Origin: Paramacrobiotus metropolitanus
Taxonomy: Eukaryota > Tardigrada > Eutardigrada > Parachela > Macrobiotidae
Length of the DNA stretch: 64,000 nucleotides
Reading direction: 5' to 3'
Assembly: GCF_019649055.1 (NCBI RefSeq)
Contig: NW_026570239.1
Span: 558,001-622,000 of the forward strand
The notes beneath the pieces are model-generated. The model searched no databases, was not told where the DNA came from, and saw only the letters and a program-made list of their open reading frames with translations. The position numbers and the translations under genes were made by a program. Positions 23,239-34,426 of the stretch are shown piece after piece. Numbering within the stretch: the first letter of the stretch is position 1; every line of letters begins with the position of its first letter.

Positions 23239-24626
23239 CTATCCATATTTCCACCTGTACTTCTTGTAGCCATTTTTACAAACTAAAAAAAACGATGGTG
23301 ACATTCCCGCCATTACTAATTTCTGTTGTCCTCCTGGATATGAACATTTTATCAGAAAATCAACCCTATCGAAGTCCATCGAAGGCTCCGACGCCAAGTA
23401 AAATCGCGGCTCGTAGCAGGATGATTGTGTCCGCTTGGCCATTTTGAGTACCCACAACGTCAGTGTGGACAGCGTTGTCATATTCAAACAGCGCACCTCT
23501 GCCGTCGTCCAGCTGTACGTTCGACAGTACTGGTTCGTCAGGCGGGGATCTTCGCACTGATTCGTCTGTAAAATCTGGATGATTTATTAACCAATCATTA
23601 TTTGGCACTTTGAATGTTCTCGGCGCCCCCAATTTTCACCTAAATGATCGTCCTACCCTTTTAATGACGGCGCACACATCTGACTTTTCTTTAATCTGCA
23701 CTTGCTCCGCAATCCACAGTCCCAACCCCGCCGCATCCAGCGGACTCCCCATCAACGACCGCTCCAGCAGCGCCTACATACTCGTCTGCACTTCCGTCAG
23801 CGTACCGTGGATGGCAGTTACGTCACTCATCAAAATTTTCTGACTATGTTCGCCGCCGACACCGCAGAGGCGACAGTTGCGGCAGACAATACGATCCACA
23901 GCGCCTTCCACGTCGATAAGCGCCTGAGCCAGCAGTTGCACCTCCATGTGGAGGCGGGTATCCCCCAGGTCCCAGCGACAGCGGCTGGCTGTTACCTGTG
24001 AAAATGCGTGAAAGTCACGTGACTGAATCAAAGAATCTTAATCGAGCGAATCTCAAGTATCATTTGTTTCATGTATTTTTTTCGAAAATCTTTTAAACTC
24101 GGATAAAAATGTGGCAGGGGGAATCGGCGTAAACACGTTCTTCAGATTTATGTGCGAATCCGTGACGGAAGCTCGATTTACGGCGCTTTCATGCAATTTA
24201 ACGCGAGGACTGAGGAGACAGCGCTATCGATCCCATCAGTTTTTAACCGCTTTAAGTTAGTTTTTGCTCAATGTTTATTACATATATAGGTAGTTCAGGA
24301 AAAAGAAATGTGCATAAAATCTTGCAACCTGTAGCAGTCGAAAATGGGAAGCCGATAACAATTTACAGTTGTCTCAGACCTTTGTGGCTGTTCAACAGTT
24401 ATTCCCGCCGATCGTCCCTTTCTGGTCAGTTTTAAGCTTTGTATATATATTGTTAATCCCCATTAGGGGCATGTGTGGTCTTGATAGGCCCACACTTCCC
24501 GGCTGTCGATTTCACGAGAGTAAATTGCATAAAAGCGCCGGTGCATTTTACTTGCACCTTTCCTAGGCGGTTGCCATGGCGCTCGCACACCGCTCTGACC
24601 AGGCGTAGGGCCGTCCCTCAGTTGTT
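23239..24626 (-). pseudogene. U5: 3' fragment of an F-box array gene
   Basis: Only the last part of a unit remains. Exon 4 is 23574-23239 (ILQTNQCEDPRLTNQY, then TLSTLTLWVLKMAK with an unusually long tail to the stop at 23239). Exon 3 is 23995-23657, 339 bp as in siblings, but a TAG interrupts it where siblings read LYALLER (QTSM then stop). Of exon 2 only the final 85 bp or so survive (about 24540-24626), still followed by a weakened donor (CAA before GTAAAA in place of CAG). The rest of exon 2 and all of exon 1 are gone. The break point coincides with the left edge of a candidate solo LTR. It is clearly a pseudogene. Confidence 0.8.
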
Positions 24627-25122
24627 GAGTCGTCGAGTTTTGTTTTCTTTATCTATGTGTGTACCTACTGTATGCTGTGTGTATATGAGCCCCATGTAAA
24701 GGTCGGTCAACGATGACCAGTACCTATATAAATTAAAAACAAACCAAACAACAACTTCCGAAATGACCTTTAATAACCATTGACCATTGCTCACTACAAT
24801 ATACTGTTAGATGTGATCACTAGACTCAATTACACTCTATTGTTCTCTACTGAATTGAATGCCTTTTATGGGCTCTTTATATATGGATCGGGACCGGTTA
24901 GGGTATGAGGATGATTCATCGCTATGAAGTAATCTTGATGCAACAATGAGCAATTATAACGTAGTTATGATATAAATGTCCTTGGCAATTAACCTTGACA
25001 GGCACGTCGTGGCCTCGTGTATGTGAGTCATCGTGACAGGACTGTATATATGTAGCAGCAAATACAATATAACAGTCATTCTCAGAGTATCAGAGTACCA
25101 GCGGTAGCTACTGGATTACTGC
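24627..25122. mobile_element. Candidate solo LTR, weakly supported
   Basis: The unrelated segment separating the U5 remnant from the end of U6 begins TGTTGAGTCG and ends near TTACTGCA, followed by TGGCTTCTTATGATCCGGGA, which looks loosely like a primer-binding-site region. Inside are a TATATAAATT box and a stretch CAGTCATTCTCAGAG. No second LTR, internal coding region or clear target duplication is visible, so another kind of insertion is possible. Confidence 0.3.
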
Positions 25123-25164
25123 AGTGGCTTCTTATGATCCGGGATTCATTGAATAATGATTCTC

Positions 25165-27855
25165 TTATAGGAAAAATCGCCACTGTAACTGGCTCAGCAA
25201 TCCGTCCAAGGCTAAACGATAGGTTTGAAATGATTGTTGAACCAACTGCGGCCGCGACAGCATGGCTGAGTAGAGCACCCTCAACGTCAGCGTTGACAAG
25301 GTCGTTATGTCTAGCCGGCGCAGCTCCTCACCACTCAAGATAAGCATTCCATGGTAGCGGTTCTTCAGACGTGGTCGTTGGCCTGATAGATCTCCAGAAT
25401 CTGGAGGAACCAATAAGAAAACAGAACTTCGGCATTTTTTGTATTTAATAATCAATACAGCAAAAGTTACCCGCTTAATTGTGGCAAAGCTGTCGGAAGT
25501 TTCTCTCAGCCACCCTACATTCGCAATCCACCGTCCCAGCTCAACGGTATTCCAAGGAATTCTGTTATCCATCAACAAGTGGCGCTCCAGCAGTGCATAA
25601 AAATCGGTCTGTACCTCTAGCAGCGAATCGCGGACGATGGAAAAGTCTGTGCCAATGATTTTTCGTTCGGTTCGCCTCCGATACCGCAAAAGCGGCAGTT
25701 GCGCCACTTGATGTGCTCCACGGCGGCTGCCACCGCGACACATACGTCGGCCAACAGCTGCACTTCCGAATGGACGCGGTCTTCACCCAGTTTCCAGTGA
25801 CAGCCCGTGAACGTCACCTGTCAGAGAAAGTTGTGCGCCATTTTTTGCTTTTTAGTACCGTTTTACAAAGACCGAATAGTAAGTAACCTGATTATGCATT
25901 GAAATACGCTTGTGAATAAGGTCTGTTTTATTCCTAATTTCATTTTGTTTTCATTATATTTTATTTTTAATTGGTAAATAAAAAACCTACAAATAACAAT
26001 TCTATTTACAAAATAATTACAAAAAAAATTACAAAATCTATTTTTAGGTACATTATATTTACATTTAATTTAGATCTACATTTACATTGTATGAAATTTA
26101 ATTTTAGTAACTCACCAGAACTGAATTTAAAATGTAAAATATTTTTATTTATTTTAGCAACTGAATGGATGAATGCGCACTCGCACGCTTTTTCTTTTAA
26201 AATTAGTAATGATTTAAGCCCCCATGCTACCGGTGCACGCACCTGCAACTTTTTCTGGCGATTCCCGCGCAGCTGGTAAACGGTGCCGATCAAGCGCAAG
26301 CAGTCGCCGAGTTCCTTCGAAAAGCGCTGTTTGGCGTTTATTATGAGCAAAAACCCGGTGGACCGAAGTTCGGTCATCGAACGATGCACAAGCCTATAGA
26401 GCGGCGCGCTGTGCCGGCGGTGTCGAAGTTGAACGTCAGATGTTGGCTAGTGTCATCGTGCTCCACGATGGCGTTCCACAGGGGACTAACACGGCGGTAC
26501 AACGGCCGTTCATTCGTCCCGAGAACCGACAGAATCTCCCGCCAGAGTTCCATTGGCAATCCTGCTGCCATTTCGCTCGATAGATCTGCCGGTGAGGCAG
26601 GCAGGGGAAAATCGAGACCGACCAGGAATTTGGGCGGCATCCAGTGGCCGGCGTTCAAGTTCCAACCGGTTTGTAAACGGCGTGCCATCTCGGCTTTGGC
26701 CGTTTCATTCAGCCGGTCCTAATAATTAGTACAAAAGTAGTTGGCGCAATTAAGGTACAGGCTGTACTATATCTATATACTGAATATACGGGGTTGACAG
26801 TTGCTTAGGAAGCACTGTACTTGCTGCCGCCACCTGGTTGGATGAAGTTTTACGTTGTGGCTAAACATGGTGCTTAAGTATGTTCCGCGCCCAATTTAAC
26901 CACATGTATTGCCGCAACGTCATACTCTAGCCGGGTGACGACATCAAGTACAGGTATTCCTTGCCTAAGCCACAGACACTTTCAGTTTTCCAGAAAGGCT
27001 ACTGCAGTAGAATAAACAGATATTATTACGATTATTATCGTTTTAAGTTAGCTATCACTTGAATACATAATATTAAATTATAATATTCTAAGTACTAGCT
27101 GACTTAAAATATTATTAATCGGGTATAGCGTACCAGCTCGTCTCCTGATACGGGCGTCGGTTTCGCGGTGGGCGGATGTCTTGGATATAGAGTAGGCTTC
27201 CATTTTGCACACAGGTGGGAAACGCGACGCAGGAGCGTCCTGACATCAGCGCGTCCACCCACAGACTCCACAATGCCGGCTTCAGCGGCCGTCCCGTCCG
27301 ATACTCCTGGGGCAGGGCGCAAGCCCGCGTGGCGAATTGTTCCGTTCGAGCAATGCGCGCATCCCCATCGCGGTCCGCTAAGCGGACGCCACAGCCGCTG
27401 ACGAATTTGATTACAAGACTCTCATCCAGCTTGATTCGGATCAGGGCGTATTTATTCCAGAGGACGCGGCGCACGAAGAACACCGCAGGATGCCACGTCC
27501 ACGGACGGTCGATGGCCGTCCGCGTTAGGACTTGGAAGGTGGCCGGGGACGCGGGTGCGTTGAGGGCTCCGCGATACTCCCCGTCCCAGGCCTGGAAGGG
27601 AGCGAAACGCTGCAGACGGGAGCTGAGACAGTGCAGCGCGTTTTTGCAGTCGACAAACTGTGAGCGTCGCCCGGGCACGCCGAAATCCACGATCAGACCG
27701 CCGTGGACGGTGTTGATAACCAGACCGCGCTCGAGAAGACCGTTGGCATTCTCCACATCCACCGCATTCCATTGGTAGATGTCGGTTTTAGGATAAATCT
27801 CCCAGGAAATCATCGAGTCCGCACAATCAAGCGATCGGCTTCCGTTGCTGTTCAT
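25165..27855 (-). pseudogene. U6: F-box array pseudogene with frameshifts in every exon
   Basis: All four exons can be placed, but each is shifted. Exon 1 (27855 to about 27136) lacks one base near 27170, so the conserved AKPTPVSGDEL ending is out of frame before its GTACGC donor. Exon 2 (26718-26243) is 476 bp rather than 474, with the frame lost near 26370-26395. Exon 3 (25817-25471) is 347 bp; its frame changes after GGEPNEK, and the block DSLLEVQTDFYALLERHLL continues in another frame. In exon 4 (25396-25165) one base is missing where siblings read NDPR. Splice sites are mostly preserved (GTGCGT, GTAACT donors). The amount of damage makes it the most decayed full-length unit. Read-through ORFs that cross the exon 3-4 intron are artefacts. 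Confidence 0.8.
26795..26975. repeat. Dispersed repeat, copy 2, in intron 1 of U6
   Basis: Matches 7205-7385 in the same orientation, including ACTTGCTGCC, GTGGCTAAACATGGTGCTTA and AGCCGGGTGAC blocks, with scattered differences. It sits between exon 2 and exon 1 of U6. Confidence 0.6.
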
Positions 27856-28301
27856 TGTCGCGTTAAAAAAGAAAATTAATAAGGTCCTTTCACTTAGGTT
27901 ATTTACATTTGCGGCTGCGGATGTCTAATACAAACAAGTTTTAGAACTAATGTATCTCATCTGGGAGTGCTGTATATTTTATCGTGAATTTTTGGCTGTA
28001 TTTCCTCGCGATAGACAGCGTGATAAGAAAATAATGTCATGCCCTGTTTCTCACGGTCAGTGCTAATGATGTCCCGCTGGGCTGCACTACAAACTGACCA
28101 GGCGACAGTGAGAAGATGGGTGGAAATCAATCGCATCAGTATTCAGTAAGCCCTTTCCAATCCCTTCAAATTCCTATACTCATGACGGCTATTGCTCTGG
28201 TCCAGTCGTTGTCAGATCATGGATTTATTAGCATAAGCCAGTCAAGACAGAGTAATTGGTGTAGTTAAAAGGTTAAAAGAAACCGCGTTCCAAGTTAGGA
28301 A
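27856..28301. other. Intergenic, nothing recognised
   Basis: Upstream region of U6. No open frame, repeat or motif that I can name. Confidence 0.4.
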
Positions 28302-29170
28302 TTACTTCGCTTCTTTGGGGGCAAACAGCCACTCACGCACCCCAATGTTAGAAGGCCAATTTTCCGCATCAAACATCTTATCAGACTCGTGAACAAATGA
28401 GCCAACACGAGCGAACAAACTGTTTTTGCCACCTTTTTTAGCAGTGTAAATAGACACAAATCGAACTGAGATCCCATTAGATTCAATAGCATTCTTGAAA
28501 TCCTTGCTGTAGTCATCAAGTGTCTGGTGTCGGGTCGGATCCAAAGGGGGTATGCCATGTAGACAGAAATCCTTCTTTTCTTTCTCCTTGTCAGCCTTGC
28601 TGGTGCGCTTCTGAAGAGTTGACATTACGATGTCTTCCCTGCACTCTGAACTGGTTTTCCGCGTACCACGCAACAGTTGCCCAGGAGTCCCGCGTGTCCG
28701 GCAACTTGGAAGTAGGGCTGTCAAAACACAAGGGAGCGATGATACTCTGTTCTGGGGTTTGACATTGTGGCTGGGGGGGCTGCCAAGGGGAGGAAAACTT
28801 TCGAACTCACTGGCGGGCGTGTTGGTGGTCAATCGAAACCCGGAGGGTTGAGGAGATAATCGACCACTTTCGACCTTGCCAGTGGGGGATGTTGCTTGGG
28901 TATCCGTTTGCATATTGACTTTGTTACTCAGGGCGCTTAACACACAGGCAAACTCGTCGTACTTTTTTCTGGCTTTCCTGCAGCTTTTTGATTTGGGCTT
29001 CCATGGCGGTGAGCTGGGATTTCAAGCGAGTCTACCTATGCTTTGTCTTTAAGCCTTTTATATATGCCTCTTTAGTCAGTTTGTCGGGAGGCGCTATTAT
29101 TAGGCAACTCACTGGTGAAAACGAAAGGATCCTTCTGGTTACGGATCAGCTGGTGTCTATGGCCTCTGCT
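28302..29170 (-). pseudogene. Decayed coiled-coil ORF, possibly a retroelement ORF1
   Basis: A minus-strand frame (28943-28302) has a Ser/Thr/Pro-rich start, a lysine-rich stretch TSKADKEKEKKDF and a C-terminal block with FVSIYTAKKGGKNSLFARVG and GVREWLFAPK. Further upstream another frame reads KLTKEAYIKGLKTKH, a stop, then LKSQLTAMEAQIKKLQESQ, which is coiled-coil-like. The two frames are linked by a shift near an A-run at about 28967. The order coiled coil, linker, basic domain resembles non-LTR retrotransposon ORF1 proteins, but no reverse transcriptase is next to it and I cannot name a family. It is probably a degenerate element, since it needs one frameshift and one stop to be bridged. 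Confidence 0.35.
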
Positions 29171-31476
29171 TGAACTTTCCATAGATTGGCAATGACCCAT
29201 ATGTCTAGGAAAGACGCTCTGGAATCGAAAGATCAATTTAGCGGAGCATTTATTAGTTTATGTAAAGCCCGCGAAGGTTGTCATATCGCGTTGTAGTATG
29301 TCTTGTTGCATGCATGTACGTATCAGACTATCAGTGCTCTCTGCTGTCTAGCGGTTAGAATGTAACTGGGATGCCTATCGGACGGTCGTTCGTATATAAG
29401 CGGTCATTCGGCGAGTGATAAGCGTATTTGGCGCTGCAGTAATTCTGCGCATTTTGATTCGTGCCGGACTCACTGCCCAGAATCAACCCAAACCCACATC
29501 AACCAAAGAACAACAGCCGCGCCAATCGGGCACACCGTCTCGCAGCAGCAGCCGCAGCCGTGGCAGCGGCACCGCAGCAGCAAAGGTCACTGCTATACTG
29601 TACCCAACCCGGCTCCAGAACCACCTGTCCGCATAGCGTGCCGGGTGTGTGTGCGGGCAGGCCAGGGCTGTTATTAGGCAACGTGAAAACAAGATGTGAT
29701 AAGTGCACTGAAATCGGATAACCGAAAGAGAGGGTGGCCGGCTAATAAATATTACGCTGACAGTATAGTCAATACTTGACACCCATTTTTTATAGCCACA
29801 CTTTTTTCGTTTTCCGCATCCCGTTGATTATAGGCACGCTTTCTATGATTATTTAATTTGTCTTAAAGCACCCTGATTTTTCTGGGTACGCTTTTTTTGC
29901 AATTAATTATATTTTTAGCAACGCGATAGTCTTTATTTATTTAATTTTTAGCAACGCGAAGTTAAAAAACCCATCCTCTATTGCGTCTCTGTGTCCCTGT
30001 TGCTTCAATTGTTAAATTTAAAATATGCTGGCACACTCCTGTACTCGCTGAATAAGAATACCGACACCCTGCTCGCTTAGGTGCAGAAAAAACTTTCTTG
30101 TTTGTATAAAATATAAAAAATTAGAAGCAGTGCCCAACGGCCATTTTTGAGGTGCGTTTACTAAGGTCCTAAGGTCAGCGACAATGTTTGCTACAATCAC
30201 CCGCTCATGGTCACTGAGGAAAGGTGGGGGAAGCTTTCTCGGAAGAGCTCAGACTCCTCCACACTCCAAGTTATTACAGAGCAAATCAAACGAATGAATC
30301 GAGTTACTGTATTATTGTTATCGCCTTATACGTATGTGACGGGAATGTATGTACTACAGTATGTAGTTCGTCAAATACGCCAGCAATACTGTCACGACGT
30401 GGAGCGTCGTGCTCTTTAATAACTAATCAACTAAATACGCAAACTAACAACAAACACACAAATACAACAGGTATGTAATAGGATAATACACTGGCACGCG
30501 TTGCCAGCATCACAAATACATAGTAATTACAGCATTAGGCATTTCGCTAGGAATAATTTTGCCAACAATCCACGGACAACCTGTACAGTGGACGCAATGC
30601 AGATGACTAACTGATTAAAAAATTACTTTTACGGCCTTTATCAAAATCGTGTGTATTGCTCCTACACGCCACGCGAGAACACCAAAGTGGGCTCGGAATT
30701 CACTTCCTTTGGGCAGTTATGCCGAACATGGCCGGAAACGGCCCCAACCCTTCACCCCGTGAGGAAATTTGCACTTTGCATCACCTTGAAAGAAATGCGG
30801 GCTCACTTCGCTCGCCCGCTTGAACAAAGTACGATGACATAAATTCTATCTTGTAAAAGGAGCGCAAAATGGATATAGGTTGTCTTTCTTTTTTTTGGAT
30901 AAAATTAATATGGTGGCCTTTGTGGGTATCTTAAGTTCATATTTAAAGTGTTAACAGATATGTAGTGAAGGGATTTAGTGGTTTCACTGGTTTAATGCCC
31001 ACAACTCGAAAATGTACCGGTACTTGCACGTAGATATCGTTAACATTTGTGCTGCCGTTAGCAATTTTATAATTAATCTTGCGTAAAACAGTCATTAGCC
31101 AGTTATCTGACTCTGTAAAGTTTTTGCCGCATTCCGCTGCGTGCGCGCTTCACATACCGGTACGCGGTTTGCTTCGCAGCATGGCTTTGACAACAAGGAA
31201 TATTTTGATTACAATATAATTACAAGTAAGTACTAAATTATTCCATAAAAGGTTATTTGCAAACATACAACAACTGTAACGGTAAACCTGTTGACGGAAT
31301 TTTGTACTGCTGGAACTGTTCACAAGAGGCAAAACAATTACGAATCCAGCTGGAGCCTGATGCAGCCATATGCAGTAATAAACCAAGCGTTCGTTGAACT
31401 ACATATAAACTTTCGTTGAACTACATATAAACGGGTTGCAGCAGTTTAAGAGCAAAATATTGAACTGTTTGCCAGC
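29171..31476. other. Long gene-poor stretch
   Basis: No gene supported. A frame rich in Ser, Arg and Gln near 29461-29721 is low-complexity and lacks splice context. AT-rich T-runs occur near 29770-29960, and the 14-bp string TCGTTGAACTACAT is duplicated directly at about 31390-31425. Confidence 0.45.
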
Positions 31477-34426
31477 TCAGCAGTCCATGGGTTGATCGCA
31501 CGCCTCGGTGGATGGTCCCTGAACGTCCTGCGCTTGCGGCGGCATTGCCCGGTTCAATACCCACAACGTCAGTGTGGATAACGTCGCCATATCTAAACGG
31601 CACAGCTCCTCTACCGTCCAACTGGATTTCCCACGGTAACGATTTGTCATACGAGGATCGTTGCATTGGTTCGTTAGCAAAATCTAGAAATACATTACCA
31701 TAATAACTGAGCAGAAGTCCTCCCGTACTGACGTCGGCCATTTACCCTTAGGATTACGTAGCAGCTGCTTGCCGCCCTGTTCAACCGTGCCTCCCTGGCA
31801 AGCCACCGTGCAATACTGAAGAAGTCCATGGAAATCAACGGCAGCTGCCGTTCCAACAGTCCATACAGGTCCGTCTGCATCTCTAATAGTGTGCCGCGAA
31901 TGGCAGTGACGTCACGCGTTACAATGATCTCGTTCTGTTGGCCGCCGATACCGCAAAAGCGGCAGTTGTGCCAGATCATGCCCTCCACGGCTGCTGCCAC
32001 GGCGACAGAGGTCTCGGCAAGCAGCTGCACCTCCGTCGGGAGCTGATGCTCACCCAGATCCCATAGGGATCGGTTGGCTATCACCTACGAAGAAGGCCGG
32101 ATCTCGCATGACGCAATACTTGATACAACATATGTCTGATACAAAGTCACGTATTGTGGAAAGTTAGACATGAGAATTCGCCGTGAGTTGTGGTGCCGTT
32201 AAACCGAACAGTAAGTAGTTCAGCGATAGCAAATGACATTGCAAATGTAATGCTGACCTTCATCAGCTGTTTATATGTAAGTCTAATGACGTATATCTGC
32301 TGCTTATATGTACGTATTTGGTTATAATATGTATATCTGTTTATATGTACATCATAAAGATTAGTCCATAAATAAGCGAAGGAAGGGACACTATTGAAAC
32401 TCGGTTAAACTGCGTCGTCGGCATTACCTAATAATAAATAATATTCAGTTCAAAGCAATATTTCCAATCCGCCATTTATTACGAGAATATTGCTCAAAGC
32501 GCTACCAGGAAATTTTGCTTTCATGCGAAGCATACAAATGCAGGGTAGATCCGACCCATTTTAGCGCAAAAAAAACTTTTTGGTAAGGATTACAAACGGG
32601 GTTATTCTTTATCTGAAGCGTGCGTATGTGAGCAATTTAATTTTGATCTATTGCTTGTATTTATTTGCAAGATTTTGGCAGTACGATGATTTTAAGCTTC
32701 ACCTGCAACTTTCCGATCCTGTTGGCGCAGTGCTCGTACAGATACATGACGCTAACCAAGCGCAGACATTCACTAAGCTCCGGCATTCTGCGGTTTTGTT
32801 GGGCACTGGTTATTACGATCATCCGCGTGGCGGCGGTGAGACACTGGATGATGCACACGCTGGCGGTGTATGTCGCATTGGGACCGGCACTGCCGAAGTC
32901 GAGCGTCAGATACCGAGAGCAATCAGCCTGTTGGATGATCTCGTTCCACAGCGGACTGACGCGACGGTAGAATGGCCGTATATTTGTAGGCAAGCAGGAG
33001 AGGATTTCGCGCAAGAGCTCCGGCGGGCAAGATGCAGCCAGTTGGCGAGATTTTTGTGCTGATACGGTACGCACAGGAGCGCAGATTCGGGGTGGTACCC
33101 ACTGGCCATCCATATAATTCCAGCCGGTCTGTAAGCGCTTCGCCATTTCCGCCTTAGCTCGCTCATTCAGTTCGTGCTGAAAAAAATATTTAATGACAAA
33201 AGCAATGCGCGCGGTTCAGGAATAAAAAATTTTAAAAAGCACAAAATTACCTCGGTGCTGCTGCTATTTATATTCTACGGTTTCTTTTTCAAAGGACAAT
33301 GAATAAAACTGCATCGTGTTAGATACAGACCACTGCTACGTGAATTTATTTGGCCAAATGTGTAAGGTATTGTTTTACCTACAGATATCTAGCTCTAACA
33401 GAAGCAAGCCAACGGCGCTTCCAGGTTTCCGGAGTATTACTTAAAGGAAAGCGTTATTTAAAGCAAATGCCACAATTCTATGCTCTGCTTTTTGCCATTT
33501 CATCCAAGGGAAGAAAAAAATGTTAGCTGTTTGTTAATGCTTAAAATAACGTTTACCGGTTACGTATTATATGCAAGCGATAAGACTTCATCGGGAGTTC
33601 AAACTTGTGCTCACGGGGTATAATCTGTGACTGAAATCCGAACATTCGTCCGCTTCCCGAAATACGGTCTTACCAGCAAATCCTTGGATATCGGCAACAC
33701 CTTCACAAGACGGCATTGCAGTCGACATCGATCCTGGAGATACAACAAGATTTCATTCATCACCCAGATTGGATACGCCTTGTAAACGCGCTGCGACATC
33801 AGCCCATCCTCCCACAGACTCCACAACGCCGGTTCCACCGGTCGTCCCGTTAGATACTCCCGCGGCAGAGTACATGCCCGCACGACAAAATCCGCCGGTG
33901 CGGTACGGCGCACCGTGCTGTCCCGGTGCGTTAGCCGAACTACCTGAGCGCGGACGAACTTCAACACAACATCATCACCCATGTGGATCTGAATATAGGC
34001 GTATTTATTCCAGAATACCCGGTGCAGCAGAAACACTGCCGGATACCACGTCCACGGGCGGTCGGCCGCGGTACGGGCGAGGACATGGCAGCTGGTCTGG
34101 GACGCCCCGTTGGACTCCCAGGCGGAGCTCTGGAAGCCTGTTAAACACTGTTTTTCAGCAGTAAGGCACAACAGTGCTTTTTTGAATTCGACAAATTGCG
34201 AACGTCGGCCGGGAACGCCGAAATCTACGAGCAGACCGCGGTGGACGGTGTTGATGACCAAACCGCGCTCGAGGACTCCGTCGGCATTCTGCACATCCAC
34301 CGCGTTCCATTGGTAGACGTTGCTGCCGGGATAAATCTCACAGGGAGGTGACGCGTAAGTATAATTAAACGGTCGTATTCCGCTGTTGTACATGGTCGTA
34401 ATAACCGTGGCAGTTATACCAAGCAT
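31477..34426 (-). CDS. U7: intact F-box array gene, four exons
   Basis: Exons 34426-33674, 33176-32703, 32084-31746 and 31683-31477, all phase 0, give 590 residues, or 579 if the internal ATG at 34393 (MYNSGIRPFNY) is used; that one aligns with the short starts of siblings. Donors are GTAAGA, GTGAAG and GTAAAT; acceptors include TTTTTTCAG. Exon 1 carries DVQNADGVLERGLV, VDFGVPGRRSQ and RTAADRPWTWYPAVFLL. Exon 2 carries LNERAKAEMAKRLQTGW and the F-box-like PPELLREILSCLPTNIRPFY. Exon 3 carries WHNCRFCGIGGQQNE. Exon 4 carries TLSTLTLWVLNRAM and ends DQPMDC. No defects were found, so this is a good candidate for an expressed member. The likely role is recruitment of a substrate to a Cullin-Skp1 ubiquitin ligase, inferred from the F-box-like region alone. 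Confidence 0.75.

Noticed and set aside
25165-25743. 192-codon ORF across U6 exons 3 and 4
   Set aside because: It reads through the intron that all siblings splice, and only fits because of frameshifts in U6.
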